A stretch of DNA of 64,000 nucleotides from Acerihabitans arboris (GTDB taxonomy: Bacteria; Pseudomonadota; Gammaproteobacteria; Enterobacterales; Enterobacteriaceae): contig NZ_WUBS01000019.1 in assembly GCF_010131535.1 (NCBI RefSeq), forward strand, positions 62,001-126,000, read 5' to 3'. Shown here one piece after another: positions 19,322 through 29,917 of this stretch (position 1 is its first letter; every line of letters starts with the position of its first letter). A program made the translations under genes and the position numbers. The notes under the pieces are model-generated. The model was given only the letters and a program-made list of their open reading frames with translations. It had not been told where the DNA came from and did not search any database.

Positions 19322-20686
19322 TTATATACATATCTCGTAGCAGGGGATATAGGCGCTGCCGGGCAGCTTCATCCGGTGCTGGGCGACAAAACCCTGCAGC
19401 AGGGTATCCATGCGTTTCATGATGGCCGGGTCGCCATGCAGCCTGTAGGGCCCGTACTGTTCGATAAGACGGATACCGTTTTCCTTGACGTTGCCGGACA
19501 CAATGCCGGAAAAGGCCCGGCGCAGCGCCGAGGCCAGCAGTTCCGCCGGCTGGTCGCGATGCAGGTTCAGGTTGGCCATATTCTCGTGCGTCGGGTCAAA
19601 CGGATGCTGCAGGTCCGGCGCGATGCGCAGCGACCAGTTGAAGCTGTAGGCGTCGCCGGTATTGCGGCGGTTCTCCTTAACTTCCGGCATCGCTTTTTTC
19701 ATGCGCCGGGCCACTTCGGCGGCATCGTCGATAATGATGGTGTAATACCTGCGGGCCTGCTCGCCCAGCGTGCTGACAATAAACTCGTCCAGCACGCGAA
19801 AATAATCGGCGCTGATGCCGGGACCGGTCAGGATCAGCGGCAGTACCTGATTTTTATTCTCCGGGTTCATCATGATGCCCAGCAGGTAAAGCAGCTCTTC
19901 GGCGGTGCCGACGCCGCCGGGGAAGATGATGATCCCATGGCCGATACGCACGAAGGCCTCGAGGCGTTTTTCGATATCCGGCATGATAATCAGTTCATTG
20001 ACCAGCGGGTTCGGCGGTTCGGCGGCGATAATCGACGGTTCGGTCATGCCGATAAACCGTCCTTCCTTGTAGCGCTGCTGGGCATGGCCCACCGCCGCGC
20101 CTTTCATCGGCGCCTCCATGGCGCCCGGTCCGCAGCCGGTGCAGATATTCAGCTCGCGCAGGCCCAGCTGGCTGCCGACATTGCGCGCATAGAGATATTC
20201 GGTTTCGTTGATGGAATGCCCGCCCCAGCAGACAATCATGTTCGGCGCCTCGCCCACGTGCAGGCCGCGGGCGTTGCGCATGATGGAAAACACCAGGTTG
20301 GTGATATGAGCCGGGTTTTGCAGGTTAAGGCGCTGGTGATGGCCGGCGCTGACAATCTGGCCGCTGACGAACAGGATATCGCGCAGCACCGCGAACAGGT
20401 TGGCCTGCAGCGAGCGGATAAGGCGGCCGTCGACAAAAGCTTCCCCAGGCGGGTTGACCAGCTCGAGCTTGACGCCGCGCTCGCGGCGCAGCACGTTGAT
20501 TTCGAAATCCTGGTAGCGGGCCAGCAGCTCCTTGCTGCTGTCGGTCTGGCTGCCGGAATTGAGCACGGCCAGCGAGCAGTTGCGATACAGCCGGTAAAGA
20601 TCGCTGCTGGCGGTACGCTTGAGCATATCGACTTCAAGTTGCGACAATAAATCCATTGAGCCAAGGGGGCTGATATGGGTAATCAA
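19322..20686 (-). CDS. ppnN: Pyrimidine/purine nucleotide 5'-monophosphate nucleosidase
   Basis: PpnN (YgdH) cleaves nucleoside monophosphates to base and ribose 5-phosphate and is stimulated by (p)ppGpp. The LOG-like Rossmann core is visible: [14 protein letters not shown] and [16 protein letters not shown], flanked by the N- and C-terminal extensions special to this family. I place the start at a TTG (20686) giving [12 protein letters not shown], because AAGGAG lies five bases upstream and the 454-residue length equals E. coli. The longer open frame starting at 20722 has no such support. Confidence 0.96.
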   Translation of the reverse strand: MITHISPLGSMDLLSQLEVDMLKRTASSDLYRLYRNCSLAVLNSGSQTDSSKELLARYQDFEINVLRRERGVKLELVNPPGEAFVDGRLIRSLQANLFAVLRDILFVSGQIVSAGHHQRLNLQNPAHITNLVFSIMRNARGLHVGEAPNMIVCWGGHSINETEYLYARNVGSQLGLRELNICTGCGPGAMEAPMKGAAVGHAQQRYKEGRFIGMTEPSIIAAEPPNPLVNELIIMPDIEKRLEAFVRIGHGIIIFPGGVGTAEELLYLLGIMMNPENKNQVLPLILTGPGISADYFRVLDEFIVSTLGEQARRYYTIIIDDAAEVARRMKKAMPEVKENRRNTGDAYSFNWSLRIAPDLQHPFDPTHENMANLNLHRDQPAELLASALRRAFSGIVSGNVKENGIRLIEQYGPYRLHGDPAIMKRMDTLLQGFVAQHRMKLPGSAYIPCYEICI

Positions 20687-20859
20687 TATAACTCCTTGTT
20701 GTGCGACTCGGCACAAAAACATTAGACAGTCGAACTGGCCACCGATGCGCCCGGTGGCGCCGCGTTCGCTTCTTTGTTGTTAAGTTAACAATAATAATGC
20801 CAGGGCGGTTTTACCAACCGGCCGTGACGAAATACGCCTGAGTTGCGCGCCCGCGCGCA

Positions 20860-21732
20860 TTATTGCCGCGCCAGGCGACTTTTGACCGGCGCAAAATCGG
20901 TATTGCTGCGCCAGGGGTTAATGTCCAGCCCGCCGCGCCGGGTATAACGCGCGTAAACCGATAAGCGTTCGGGCCGGCAAAAACGCATCAGGTCGGTGTA
21001 AATCCGTTCCACGCACTGCTCGTGGAATTCATTATGCTGGCGGAACGACACCAGGTAGCGCAGCAGGGCTTCGCGATCGATACGCGGGCCATGGTAGCTG
21101 ATTTGTATGGATCCCCAGTCGGGCTGGTGGGTAATCAGGCAGTTGGATTTCAGCACATGGCTGACCAGGGTTTCGCTGACGGCGGGGTGATTGCCGGCGT
21201 TATCCCCGACGGCATGTCTCAGCCAATCGGCGCTGAAGGCATATTCATCGATACTGATGTCTTGCTCATCAATGCACTCGCCGGCAAAATCGACAATCGG
21301 TTGCTGGGTCAGCTCACCGAGCCTGAACAGCGTTACGTCCACCTCGCCCGCGGCGCAGCGGGCGAGATCGCGGATTAATATTTCCCGCACCGTGGCCCAG
21401 TCGGCAAACCGGGTTTGATTGAAGCTGTTAAGATAGAGTTTAAAGCTCTTGGATTCAATCAGGTTAAGGCTTTTGGCATCCAGGCTGACTTCGCCCACCG
21501 CCACCTGGGGCAAGCCTTTTTCATTGAGCCATGACAGCTCGTACAGCGTCCAGATATCGGCGCCGTGAAACGGCAGCGCCCGCGTGTCCGCGGCGGAAGT
21601 GATGCCCAGCGGATCGCGGTTGAGCGAGCGCGGCACCGCCTGCAGCAGCGTGGCGTCGTAGCTGTCGTGATAGGCGGTGGGTTTGCCCAGCGTCAAGTGG
21701 TCCAGGGTGCGGCGATCTTCGTTAATGGACAT
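20860..21732 (-). CDS. queF: NADPH-dependent 7-cyano-7-deazaguanine reductase
   Basis: QueF reduces preQ0 to preQ1 in queuosine synthesis. This is the long two-domain tunnel-fold form (290 residues). The [17 protein letters not shown] motif (about residues 92-108) binds substrate and [16 protein letters not shown] carries the catalytic cysteine, and [13 protein letters not shown] follows. It is slightly longer than the 282 residues I remember, with extra residues around the middle. It is divergent from syd. No preQ1 riboswitch was recognised upstream. Confidence 0.97.
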   Translation of the reverse strand: MSINEDRRTLDHLTLGKPTAYHDSYDATLLQAVPRSLNRDPLGITSAADTRALPFHGADIWTLYELSWLNEKGLPQVAVGEVSLDAKSLNLIESKSFKLYLNSFNQTRFADWATVREILIRDLARCAAGEVDVTLFRLGELTQQPIVDFAGECIDEQDISIDEYAFSADWLRHAVGDNAGNHPAVSETLVSHVLKSNCLITHQPDWGSIQISYHGPRIDREALLRYLVSFRQHNEFHEQCVERIYTDLMRFCRPERLSVYARYTRRGGLDINPWRSNTDFAPVKSRLARQ

Positions 21733-21805
21733 ATTGTATCAACCTAAATGTTCCGTATTGCAATGGGCTTAGTGTAACGTAGAGAGTCGTAAGATGAGAG
21801 AGAAT

Positions 21806-22354
21806 ATGGATTACCAAGTGTCACGGGCACTAGAGGATTTTACCCGCCGTTATCAGCACCACTGGCAGTCTCTCACCGGCCATGCGCCCGCCAGCCGGGC
21901 GTTGTTTGGCGTTCCTTCGCCCTGCGTCGTCGGCGAGGACGATCATCAGGTATTCTGGCAACCCCGCCAGCCGGTGGAGGCATTGACGCTCGCGGGCGTC
22001 GAACGGGCGATGGACTTGCAATTGCAACCGGCGGCCTGGGCGTTTTACTGTAGCCAGCTTGCCGGCGATATGTCCGCCCGTTTCCAGGGACAATCCCTTG
22101 AGCTGCTGCAGGTCTGGAGCGAGCCGGACGGGGTGCGCATCCAGGAGAATTTAATCGGCCACCTGCTGATGCAAAAAAGGCTTAAGCTGCCGCCCACCCT
22201 GTTTATCGCCACCACCGACTCCGAACTGAGCCTGATTTCACTGTCCAACCTCACCGGCGAAATCCTGCTCGAGGAGGTCGGCCGTAAAAAACGTAGCGTC
22301 CTGGCGCCCAGCCTCCAAGACTTCTTATCGCTGCTGGATCCCTGTGTAACATGA
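21806..22354 (+). CDS. syd: SecY-interacting protein Syd
   Basis: Syd is a small peripheral inner-membrane protein that binds SecY and is thought to monitor the translocon. The product is 182 residues from the ATG at 21806 (MDYQVSRALEDF), which aligns with the family start; an ATG four codons earlier is also possible. The conserved middle (PSPCVV, YWQP-like FWQPRQP, QENLIGHLLMQKRLKLPPTLFIAT) is easy to recognise. It precedes csrB, the same order as in E. coli. Confidence 0.95.
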   Translation: MDYQVSRALEDFTRRYQHHWQSLTGHAPASRALFGVPSPCVVGEDDHQVFWQPRQPVEALTLAGVERAMDLQLQPAAWAFYCSQLAGDMSARFQGQSLELLQVWSEPDGVRIQENLIGHLLMQKRLKLPPTLFIATTDSELSLISLSNLTGEILLEEVGRKKRSVLAPSLQDFLSLLDPCVT

Positions 22355-22382
22355 AAAACTCTGGCGAATTCGTTGAAAAGCT

Positions 22383-22400
22383 TGTAAGAGATCTCGCACA
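22383..22400. promoter_or_regulatory. UvrY (GacA-type) box upstream of csrB
   Basis: TGTAAGAGATCTCGCACA matches the palindromic GacA/UvrY site TGTAAG-N6-CTTACA with two mismatches in the right half. It lies roughly 175-180 bp before the estimated csrB start, close to the far-upstream position reported for the E. coli csrB site. A partial second copy (TTGTGAGATAATGC) follows. AT-rich DNA between it and the promoter could host a bending protein such as IHF. Confidence 0.75.
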
Positions 22401-22566
22401 TTGCTTGTGAGATAATGCTAGTATTTCATGTTTATTTTTCGCTAATAATCGAAATTAAACTAATTTAATCAATAGATTAATTAACATAATTAACAGTGCG
22501 GCAGTAAACAATGTTTACTATAAGCAGTAACCGTCTTGTATAAGCGGTTCGATTAAGCGATCTTAC

Positions 22567-22921
22567 CATTCGGTTCGGGACGCGGCAAACGCCGGTCGTG
22601 CCGGGCCGGACATAGGGAAGGGTTCAGGATGAACTGTAACAGGGATGGCTTCATGAAGAGGCCCGGACGATTCAGGATGATGATCGGGACACCTCCAGGA
22701 TGGAGAATGTGAGCGGGTCAGGGATCACCAGCGGGGCGGGAATGCCTGATGGAAATACGTTAGACAACGTAGGCGGCTTTCAAGGACGGAGATTGCCGAC
22801 ACGGAGTGTTGCAAAGTTATCGTGAATATAACGCTTATCATGGATGAATGCAGGGAGCACAACAATAGCGGGATTGCTATAAACGAACCGGGGGTACTGT
22901 AGCTACAGTACCCCCTTTTCT
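22567..22921 (+). ncRNA. csrB: CsrB, CsrA-sequestering small RNA
   Basis: CsrB binds many CsrA dimers and so relieves CsrA control of motility, biofilm, glycogen and virulence genes. About 18-20 GGA triplets are spread over 350 bases, many as CAGGATG or AGGGA in hairpin loops. CACCTCCAGGATGGAGAATG is identical to a stretch I remember in E. coli CsrB, and GCAGGGAGCA and AAACGAACCGGG close to the 3' end also match. A perfect hairpin terminator ends it. The location between syd and yqcC is as in E. coli. The 5' end is an estimate (plus or minus 30 bases); no strong -10/-35 pair was settled. Confidence 0.93.
22890..22921 (+). terminator. csrB terminator
   Basis: A perfect 26-bp palindrome (22890-22915, arms GGGGGTACTGTAG) is followed by TTTTCTTTT. 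The arm is longer than needed for termination, but sequence and position fit the 3' end of CsrB. Confidence 0.92.
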
Positions 22922-23090
22922 TTTCCGCGCCATGCCATGCCGCTCCATCGCCCCGCGCCGGCCGCCGATCCCATTATGGGTAAAACCCCCGATGGCGGGA
23001 TATGTCATAATTAGCCCCGGGCAGGGTTCGGTGCTATGCTTTGCCGTTTTGTAAAACCGGGCGCAGCAAGCCTTCAGCGGGGAGCATACG

Positions 23091-23447
23091 ATGGAATTCC
23101 ACCAACAGGTTCGCCAACGGCTGTTTGATGTCGAACAGGCGATGCGCGCGTTATCGATTTGGCAGCCGCTGCCGCCGGCGCGGGACGCCTTCGACAGTCC
23201 GGAGCCGTTCTGTATCGATACCATGCGGCCCGAGCAGTGGCTGCAATGGATTTTGCTGCCGCGAATGCATGCCCTGCTGGACCAGCGGGCGGCGCTGCCG
23301 CGGCGCTTCGCCATCACCCCCTATTTCGAAGAGGCGTTGCCCCACGCCACGCGGTTGCTCGGCGCTTTGCAGCGGCTTGACGACTTACTTAACATCGATC
23401 CCGACCCGGATCCCCACCCCAAGGCGCCGGAAATCCAGCATGATTGA
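23091..23447 (+). CDS. yqcC: DUF446 protein YqcC
   Basis: This small acidic helical protein of the YqcC family (118 residues) has no established function. The recognisable block is PFCIDTMRPEQWLQWILLPRMHALLD, followed by YFEEALP. The C-terminal tail (DPDPDPHPKAPEIQHD) is longer than in E. coli. The ATG at 23091 has a GGAG-type site upstream (ggggagcatacg). It overlaps truC by 8 bases, so the two are translated together. Confidence 0.92.
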   Translation: MEFHQQVRQRLFDVEQAMRALSIWQPLPPARDAFDSPEPFCIDTMRPEQWLQWILLPRMHALLDQRAALPRRFAITPYFEEALPHATRLLGALQRLDDLLNIDPDPDPHPKAPEIQHD

Positions 23448-24231
23448 AATATGTTACCAGGATGAATATATCGTGGCGGTCAATAAGCCGGCGGGGTGGC
23501 TGGTGCACCGCAGCTGGCTGGATCGCCGGGAAAAAGTGGTGGTGATGCAAACGGTGCGCGACATGGTGGGGCAACATGTCTTTACCGTCCACCGCCTGGA
23601 TCGTCCCACCTCGGGCGTGCTGTTGCTGGCGCTGTCAAGCGAGGTGGCGCGCAGTTTATCCGGGCAGTTCGAGCAGCATCAGGTCAGGAAAACCTACCAT
23701 GCGGTGGCGCGCGGTTATATGGAAGGCGAGGGCGTGATTGATTATGCCCTGACCCAGGAACTGGACAAGATAGCCGACAAATTCGCCCAGCCGGACAAAG
23801 CGCCGCAGTCGGCGGTAAGCCGTTACCGCGCGCTGGCCCGGGTGGAAATGCCGGTGGCTATTGGCCGTTACCCCACCTCCCGCTACAGCCTGATGGAACT
23901 GTTGCCGCAAACCGGCCGCAAACACCAGCTGCGCCGCCATATGTCCCATTTGCACCACCCGCTTATCGGCGACTCCACCCACGGCGATTTGCGCCAGAAC
24001 CGCGGGTTTGCCCGCACTTTTGACTGCGCGCGTTTGATGTTGCACGCCAGCTGCCTGGAGTTAACCCATCCGGTCACCGGTAAAGCGTTAAAAATCAACG
24101 CGAGCTGGGATCGGGTCTGGCAGGATCTGATGATCCGCTTCGGCTGGACGGGTATTATCCCTGAATATGAAAGGGTTGAGTTTCCCGGGGCATCGGGTCA
24201 GGATATGGCATCTTCTCTGCTTATCGAATAA
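23440..24231 (+). CDS. truC: tRNA pseudouridine(65) synthase
   Basis: TruC makes pseudouridine 65 in tRNA-Ile1 and tRNA-Asp. It is an RluA-family enzyme of 263 residues. The catalytic aspartate is Asp54 in HRLDRPTSGVLL; TGRKHQLRRHMSH and the LMLHA motif complete the active site. The frame continues upstream through yqcC to 23041, but the ATG at 23440 (MIEICYQDEYIVAVNKPAGW) matches the family start exactly. Confidence 0.96.
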   Translation: MIEICYQDEYIVAVNKPAGWLVHRSWLDRREKVVVMQTVRDMVGQHVFTVHRLDRPTSGVLLLALSSEVARSLSGQFEQHQVRKTYHAVARGYMEGEGVIDYALTQELDKIADKFAQPDKAPQSAVSRYRALARVEMPVAIGRYPTSRYSLMELLPQTGRKHQLRRHMSHLHHPLIGDSTHGDLRQNRGFARTFDCARLMLHASCLELTHPVTGKALKINASWDRVWQDLMIRFGWTGIIPEYERVEFPGASGQDMASSLLIE

Positions 24232-24246
24232 AAGGGAGTCAAAGCA

Positions 24247-24699
24247 ATGGCCCAAGTGGGTATTTTTGTCGGCACCGTTTACGGTAATGCCTTATTGGTC
24301 GCCGAAGAAGCGGAAGCCATCCTGGCTGAACAGGGCCACGAGGTGAAATTGTTTGACGAGGGCACGCTGGAGTCCTGGCAGTACTATCGTCACCACTATG
24401 TGCTGGTCATCACTTCCACTACCGGCCAGGGCAATTTCCCGGACTCCATCGCGCCGCTGTTCCAGGCGGTGAAGGATCACGTCGGTTACCAGCCGGAGCT
24501 GCGCTATGGACTGATAGCCCTGGGCGACAGCAGCTATGATAATTTCTGCGGCGCAGGCCATACGTTTGACGCGCTGTTGCAGGAACAGGGCGCCGTCAGG
24601 ATAGGGGAACTGCTGGAAATCGATGCATCGGCGCATCCGGAACCGGAAGTGGTCTCCAGCCCCTGGGTCAATAGCTGGGCCGAATTAATCAAGGCTTAA
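24247..24699 (+). CDS. yqcA: Flavodoxin-family protein YqcA
   Basis: This is a 150-residue FMN-binding flavodoxin-like protein. The phosphate loop ([17 protein letters not shown]) is a flavodoxin loop in which the usual T-x-T-G-N-T is altered, as in Yqc[13 protein letters not shown] and [14 protein letters not shown] are the isoalloxazine-binding loops. Its partner is unknown. AAGGGAGT precedes the ATG, and it follows truC by 15 bp in one operon. Confidence 0.95.
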   Translation: MAQVGIFVGTVYGNALLVAEEAEAILAEQGHEVKLFDEGTLESWQYYRHHYVLVITSTTGQGNFPDSIAPLFQAVKDHVGYQPELRYGLIALGDSSYDNFCGAGHTFDALLQEQGAVRIGELLEIDASAHPEPEVVSSPWVNSWAELIKA

Positions 24700-24709
24700 C
24701 ACCCAGGCA

Positions 24710-24846
24710 CCCCATGGCATGCCCGAGCGAGTACCCTACGGCTCGCTAGTCCCGCCGCCACCGCACCCAAGGCAGGCCTCAAGGGATCGCGTGCCAATGG
24801 GGTCGACGCGGCCTTCCCAGGCCGCCGGAATGCCCCATGGCATGCC
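24710..24846. repeat. Short repeats in the yqcA-yaeH junction
   Basis: CCCCATGGCATGCC occurs at 24710-24723 and again at 24833-24846. A diverged inverted form (GTGCCAATGGGG) lies between them near 24791-24802. The interval is GC-rich, has no open frame and separates two convergent genes at the point where gene order departs from E. coli K-12. Confidence 0.6.
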
Positions 24847-24904
24847 GGTCCCGCTATCACCTATGTCGAACACCCTGCGTTAACGGGAAAGCGCCCCGCA
24901 GGGT

Positions 24905-25297
24905 TTAGGATTTGTTGCGGGTCAGCTTTTCCAGATCGGATTCGATCTCGGCGATCTTATTGGATACCACGCTTTCCAGATGGCGCAAATCCTCCAGAAT
25001 CTTATGTTTTAAATCCACCTCGGTCTGGTCGCGCAGGCAAAGCTGATCCAACTCGTCAATCACATAGCGCAGGTTTGGGCTGATCTCGTTGATTTCCCGA
25101 TAACCCTCGGCAGCGTTATCGGAAACGACGGTCTTGCGCTGCCGGGGATATTTAAATTTAACGCTCTTGGCAAAAAACTCGCCTTTATCCCGCCGAAAAT
25201 AAATTTTCAGAATGTCGTTATTGGCTTCCTGACGCAGGCTGTATCGGTCGATATCGTCCGGATGATTAACGCCAAGGCTTTTAAGATTATCGTACAT
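24905..25297 (-). CDS. yaeH: UPF0325/DUF3461 protein YaeH
   Basis: This is a 130-residue conserved protein of unknown function. The N-terminus ([10 protein letters not shown]) and the block [21 protein letters not shown] are very close to E. coli YaeH, followed by a helical, charged C-terminal half likely to form a coiled coil ([22 protein letters not shown]). It lies upstream of nothing on its strand within this cluster and downstream of dapD, with the same neighbours as in E. coli. Confidence 0.95.
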   Translation of the reverse strand: MYDNLKSLGVNHPDDIDRYSLRQEANNDILKIYFRRDKGEFFAKSVKFKYPRQRKTVVSDNAAEGYREINEISPNLRYVIDELDQLCLRDQTEVDLKHKILEDLRHLESVVSNKIAEIESDLEKLTRNKS

Positions 25298-25427
25298 AGC
25301 GCTACCTCTGGTATGTGATGCCGGGTTTCCGGGATGATTATGACGCCCTCAGGCGCCATAAAATGTGATTAACGGCTGAATTTGCAGCCAAATATCCGGG
25401 CGGCTAACGCTTTCGCCACTAAAGATA

Positions 25428-26252
25428 TTAGTCTATCGTGCGCAACAGCTCATTGATACCGACCTTGCCGCGGGTTTTGGCGTCGACTTTCTTGACGATC
25501 ACCGCGCAATACAGACTGTAGCCTCCGTCTTTCGACGGCAGGTTGCCGGAAACCACCACCGAGCCGGCGGGCACGCGGCCGTAGTGGACTTCCCCGGTTT
25601 CACGGTCATAGATCTTGGTGCTCTGGCCGATAAACACGCCCATGGAAATCACCGAGCCTTCCTCGACGATCACGCCTTCCACCACTTCCGAACGCGCGCC
25701 GATAAAGCAGTTGTCCTCGATAATGGTGGGGTTGGCCTGCAGCGGCTCCAGCACGCCGCCGATGCCGACGCCGCCGGACAGGTGGACGTTCTTGCCGATC
25801 TGCGCGCATGATCCCACGGTCGCCCAGGTATCGACCATGGTGCCTTCATCGACATAGGCGCCGATATTCACATAGGACGGCATCAGCACGGTGTTGCGGG
25901 CGATAAACGCGCCCTGGCGCACGCTGGCGGGCGGCACGACGCGAAACCCCTCGCGTTGGAAACGCGCGGCGTCGTAGCCGGCGAATTTCATCGGCACTTT
26001 ATCGAAATAGCGCGTTTCGGCGCCTTCCATGACCTGGTTGTCACTGATGCGAAATGACAGCAATACCGCTTTTTTCAGCCATTGATGGGTGATCCATTCA
26101 CCATTGATTTTTTCCGCCACGCGCAGCGCGCCGCTGTCCAATTGGCTGATAACCCGCTGCACCGCATCGATGGTGACGCCGTCGGCCGTGGCCGGCGTAA
26201 TGTCCGCGCGGCGCTCAAAGGCGTTTTCAATGATCTGTTGTAATTGCTGCAT
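25428..26252 (-). CDS. dapD: 2,3,4,5-tetrahydropyridine-2,6-dicarboxylate N-succinyltransferase
   Basis: DapD succinylates tetrahydrodipicolinate in the lysine/meso-diaminopimelate pathway, needed for peptidoglycan. The 274-residue product has the left-handed beta-helix hexapeptide region ([20 protein letters not shown] to [20 protein letters not shown]) and the usual C-terminus. The start is the ATG at 26252 ([12 protein letters not shown]). The frame is open for 26 more codons upstream, but that part is not conserved. It lies downstream of glnD in the same direction. Confidence 0.97.
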   Translation of the reverse strand: MQQLQQIIENAFERRADITPATADGVTIDAVQRVISQLDSGALRVAEKINGEWITHQWLKKAVLLSFRISDNQVMEGAETRYFDKVPMKFAGYDAARFQREGFRVVPPASVRQGAFIARNTVLMPSYVNIGAYVDEGTMVDTWATVGSCAQIGKNVHLSGGVGIGGVLEPLQANPTIIEDNCFIGARSEVVEGVIVEEGSVISMGVFIGQSTKIYDRETGEVHYGRVPAGSVVVSGNLPSKDGGYSLYCAVIVKKVDAKTRGKVGINELLRTID

Positions 26253-26326
26253 CCTGTCTGTGTCCCGTGTCTTGTCGAATGAAATAAATTTAGCGCGGCG
26301 GCGTTGCCGTCCGCCTATTACTTGTA

Positions 26327-29002
26327 TCATATTTTATCGTTTGGGTTGAGCGCCTCTGTCAAGCGTTGCTCCAGTTCATGCTGGATTTCCGGGCTTAACG
26401 CGCGCCGATCGCTGCCGGCCAGGATAAATAAATCCTCTACCCGCTCGCCGATGGTGGAAATCCGGGCGCCGTGCAGCGATACGCCTAAATCGACAAAGAC
26501 CTCGCTCACCCGCGCCAGCAGGCCCGGCTGATCGAGCGCCGTCAGTTCCAGGTAGCTGCGCCTGTCGGACTGGGTCGGCAGGAACACCACCGAGGTGGCG
26601 ACGTTGAAATGCCGCAGCTTCGGCGACGGGCGGCGTACGCGCGGGTGCTGGTATTTGCCCGGCTGCAGCGTCTGCAGCAGCGCCTGGCCGATAACCTGGT
26701 GGCGATCCGGCGCCAGCGGGCTGCCGTCCGGCTCCAGCACCACAAAGGTATCCATCGCCATGCCGTCGCGGTTGGTAAAAATCTGCGCGTCGTGCACGCT
26801 CAGGTTGCGCCGGTCCAGTTCGCCGGTCACGGCGGCGAACAGATAAGGACGATCCTGGTTCCAGATAAAGATTTCGGTGCCGCCGCGGGTGGCCTGCGGG
26901 CTGATTAACACCAGCGGTTCATTGGAATGGTGGCGCAGCAGATGACGGGCGTGCCAGGCCAGCTGGTTCGGCGAGTGGCGCAGGAAATAATCCGCGCGGC
27001 AGCGGTTCCAGATGTCGTGCAGCGCCTCCTCGTCGATGTTTTCCATGCGCAGCAGCGACAGCGCCTGCATCCGGTGATGGCGGATCCTGGCGCGCATATC
27101 CGGCGCGCTTTGCATGCCGCGGCGCAGGAGTTTCTCGGTGGCGAAAAACAGTTCGCGCAGCAGGCTTTGCTTCCAGCTGTTCCACAGGGTTTCATTGGTG
27201 GCGCAGATATCGGCCACCGTCAGGCACAGCAGGTAATGCAGCCGGCTTTCGGTCTGCACCTCGGCGGCAAATTCCCGCAGCACGTCCGGATCCTGGATGT
27301 CCCGCCGCTGGGCCGTGACCGACATCACCAGGTGGTAACGCACCAGCCAGGACACCAGTTGGGCTTCCCGCGAGTGCAGGCCGTGCAGCTCGGCGAATTC
27401 CAGCGCGTCCTTGGCGCCCAGTTGGGAATGATCGCCGCCGCGGCCCTTGGCGATATCATGGAACAGCGCCGCCAGCAGCAGCAGATGCTGGTGCGCCAGG
27501 CGGGGGAACAGCTCCACGCATAACGGATGCTGCGGGCGCACCTGCTCGTCGGCAAAGCTCTCAAGCTTCATCAGTACGCGGATGGTGTGTTCGTCGACGG
27601 TATAGGCATGGAACAGATCGAACTGCATCTGCCCGACAATATTGCTCCACTGCGGCATATAGGCCCATAGCACGCTATGGCGATGCATTGGCAGCAGGGC
27701 GTGCCGCACCGCGCCCGGATGGCGTAGGATGGCCATGAACAGCTGGCGGGCCTTGGGGTTATTGCACAACGGTTCGCCCAGGTGGCGGCGGGCGTAGCGC
27801 AGCTGGCGCAGCGTGGCGGAGTAGATGCCGGTGATTTTCTGGTGCACCACCATCTGGTAGAACATCCGCAGTATGGCTTCCGGCTCGCGCGCAAACAGCG
27901 TTTCGTCACGCAGGTCGATCAGGCTGCCGCGCAGCTGGAAGTCGGCGTCCAGCGGCTGCGGCTTGTCGTCCGGCCCCAGGGCCAGGATGGCCTCGTCGAA
28001 GAGTTGCAGCAGCATCTGGTTTAACTCGCCGACGCGGCGGGTGACGCGGAAAAAATCCTTCATCATGCGCTCAACCGGCACATTGCCCTCGCCGCGATAG
28101 CGTAATATTTGCGCCACGCTTTGCTGGCGGTCGAACAACAGCCGGTTGTCATACCGGTTCAGCACCAGGTGCAGCGCGAAGCGGATGCGCCAGAGGAAAC
28201 TCTGGCATTCGTTGAGCTCATCGCGCTCGGCCTGGGTGAGGAAGCCGAAACCGACCATTTCATCAAGCGACGTGGCGCCGAAATGGCGATGGGCCACCCA
28301 CAAGAGCGTATGGATATCCCGCAGGCCGCCAGGGCTGCTTTTGATATCCGGCTCCAGGTTGTAGCTGGTGCCGTGGTAGCGCTGGTGCCGCTCCTCCTGC
28401 TCCGCCAGCTTGGCCGGGAAAAACTGGCCGGAAGGCCAGAATTCCTCGCTGAAAATGCTTTTTTGCAGTTTCAGGAATAACGCCACGTCGCCGCAGATCA
28501 GCCGCGACTCAATCAAATTGGTGGCGACGGTTAAATCCGCCAGTCCTTCCTGCAGGCATTGCTCCAGGGTGCGGACGCTATGGCCGACTTCCAGTTTTAA
28601 ATCCCACAGCAGCGTCAGCAGTTCGCTAACGGCATGGGCCTGCCCGGACGACAAGGGGGCCTGACTCAGCACCAGCACGTCGATATCCGACAATGGGTGC
28701 AGCTCCGCGCGGCCATAACCGCCTACCGCCACCAGCGCCGTTTCCGGCACCGCGCCGAAACCATACAACCGCCACAGCTGCCGCAGCAACTGGTCGATAT
28801 ACAGCGCCCGCGCGTCGATCAGCGTTTCCGCGGGCACCCCGGCGTTAAACGCCTCCGCCAGCCAGGCCTGGAAATCATCCAGGCGGCTTTTGAGAAACGT
28901 ACGGTTCAGGGCATCGTCGGGCCAGGTCAGCGGCGACGCGGGCTTGGCCGGCAGGGCGATGGCGGGGGGCTTATCGGCGTACAGCAGGATTTTATCCGGC
29001 AT
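26327..29002 (-). CDS. glnD: Bifunctional uridylyltransferase/uridylyl-removing enzyme GlnD
   Basis: GlnD senses glutamine and uridylylates or deuridylylates the PII proteins, controlling glutamine synthetase. Over 891 residues the order is as follows. A nucleotidyltransferase domain has [20 protein letters not shown] GlnD helical domain precedes an HD phosphohydrolase domain ([13 protein letters not shown]) that removes UMP. Two C-terminal ACT domains ([18 protein letters not shown] is in the second) bind glutamine. All key motifs are present. It is transcribed away from map with a 120-bp gap. Confidence 0.98.
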   Translation of the reverse strand: MPDKILLYADKPPAIALPAKPASPLTWPDDALNRTFLKSRLDDFQAWLAEAFNAGVPAETLIDARALYIDQLLRQLWRLYGFGAVPETALVAVGGYGRAELHPLSDIDVLVLSQAPLSSGQAHAVSELLTLLWDLKLEVGHSVRTLEQCLQEGLADLTVATNLIESRLICGDVALFLKLQKSIFSEEFWPSGQFFPAKLAEQEERHQRYHGTSYNLEPDIKSSPGGLRDIHTLLWVAHRHFGATSLDEMVGFGFLTQAERDELNECQSFLWRIRFALHLVLNRYDNRLLFDRQQSVAQILRYRGEGNVPVERMMKDFFRVTRRVGELNQMLLQLFDEAILALGPDDKPQPLDADFQLRGSLIDLRDETLFAREPEAILRMFYQMVVHQKITGIYSATLRQLRYARRHLGEPLCNNPKARQLFMAILRHPGAVRHALLPMHRHSVLWAYMPQWSNIVGQMQFDLFHAYTVDEHTIRVLMKLESFADEQVRPQHPLCVELFPRLAHQHLLLLAALFHDIAKGRGGDHSQLGAKDALEFAELHGLHSREAQLVSWLVRYHLVMSVTAQRRDIQDPDVLREFAAEVQTESRLHYLLCLTVADICATNETLWNSWKQSLLRELFFATEKLLRRGMQSAPDMRARIRHHRMQALSLLRMENIDEEALHDIWNRCRADYFLRHSPNQLAWHARHLLRHHSNEPLVLISPQATRGGTEIFIWNQDRPYLFAAVTGELDRRNLSVHDAQIFTNRDGMAMDTFVVLEPDGSPLAPDRHQVIGQALLQTLQPGKYQHPRVRRPSPKLRHFNVATSVVFLPTQSDRRSYLELTALDQPGLLARVSEVFVDLGVSLHGARISTIGERVEDLFILAGSDRRALSPEIQHELEQRLTEALNPNDKI

Positions 29003-29122
29003 AGATGACCCAAAGTAAAGCAGGCAGGTCCGGGGAGGGGCGTATCGACCCCGGACTACCCGCGAGAGGATAAGACATGGCGCGCGAGTCGCCGCCGGTG
29101 GGCGGACGCTGCGCGGTTAACA

Positions 29123-29917
29123 TCAGGCCGGATGCGTAATTACCGTCGGCAGGGTGTCGTCGCTGCGCAGGGTCATTATTTCACAACCATTATCGGTGAC
29201 AACAATAGTATGTTCGTACTGCGCCGACAAGCTGCGATCCTTGGTCTTCACCGTCCAGCCGTCCTTCATGGTGCGGATGCGGTAATCGCCGGCGTTGACC
29301 ATGGGCTCAATGGTAAACGCCATGCCCGGCTGCAGTATCACGCCGCCGTCATCGGCATCGTAGTGCAGGACCTGGGGCTCTTCGTGAAAACCCTCGCCGA
29401 TGCCGTGGCCGCAATATTCGCGCACCACGGAGAAATTCTCGGCTTCGACAAACTGCTGGATGGCCTTGCCCAGGGTGCGCAGGCGAATACCGGGTTTCAC
29501 CATCTTGATGGCCAGGTACAGGCTCTCCCTGGTGATGCGGCACAGGCGCTCGCCGAGGATGGTCGGCTTGCCGACGATGAACATTTTGGACGTGTCGCCG
29601 TGGAAGCCGTCCTTGATGACCGTTACGTCGATATTGATGATATCGCCGTCCTTAAGTATTTTTTCGTCCGAGGGAATGCCGTGGCAGACCACTTCGTTAA
29701 CGGAGATGCAGACGGACTTCGGATAACCGTGATAGCCCAGGCTGGCGGAAATGGCGTGCTGATGCACGGTAATATGCTCATGGCACAGGCGATCGAGTTC
29801 ACCGGTGCTGACGCCGGGCACCACATGAGGTTCGATGATTTCCAGTACTTCGGCGGCAAGTTTGCCGGCAACGCGCATTTTGACGATATCGTCGGAATTT
29901 TTAATTGGAATGGCCAT
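29123..29917 (-). CDS. map: Methionine aminopeptidase, type I
   Basis: Map removes the initiator methionine from nascent proteins and is essential. The ATG at 29917 gives 264 residues. The pita-bread fold ligands are in VTVIKDGFHGDTSKMF (two Asp), CGHGIGEGFHEEP (His), FTIEPMV (Glu) and SAQYEHTIVV (Glu). A longer open frame to 30016 would add a hydrophobic leader not found in the family. It is divergent from rpsB, the same arrangement as in E. coli. Confidence 0.97.
   Translation of the reverse strand: MAIPIKNSDDIVKMRVAGKLAAEVLEIIEPHVVPGVSTGELDRLCHEHITVHQHAISASLGYHGYPKSVCISVNEVVCHGIPSDEKILKDGDIINIDVTVIKDGFHGDTSKMFIVGKPTILGERLCRITRESLYLAIKMVKPGIRLRTLGKAIQQFVEAENFSVVREYCGHGIGEGFHEEPQVLHYDADDGGVILQPGMAFTIEPMVNAGDYRIRTMKDGWTVKTKDRSLSAQYEHTIVVTDNGCEIMTLRSDDTLPTVITHPA

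Noticed and set aside
19376-20650. 424-codon plus-strand frame opposite ppnN
   Set aside because: Shadow frame; ppnN on the minus strand is certain.
23041-23439. Upstream extension of truC across yqcC
   Set aside because: It is the wrong frame of yqcC; MIEICYQDEY matches the known start of TruC.
24700-24904. Repeated 14-mer considered as CRISPR or attachment site
   Set aside because: Only two direct copies 123 bp apart, no spacers of regular length, no cas or integrase genes nearby.
24860-24905. CCCTGCG/CGCAGGG pairing before the yaeH stop, considered as a terminator
   Set aside because: Long loop and no T run in the direction of yaeH or yqcA.
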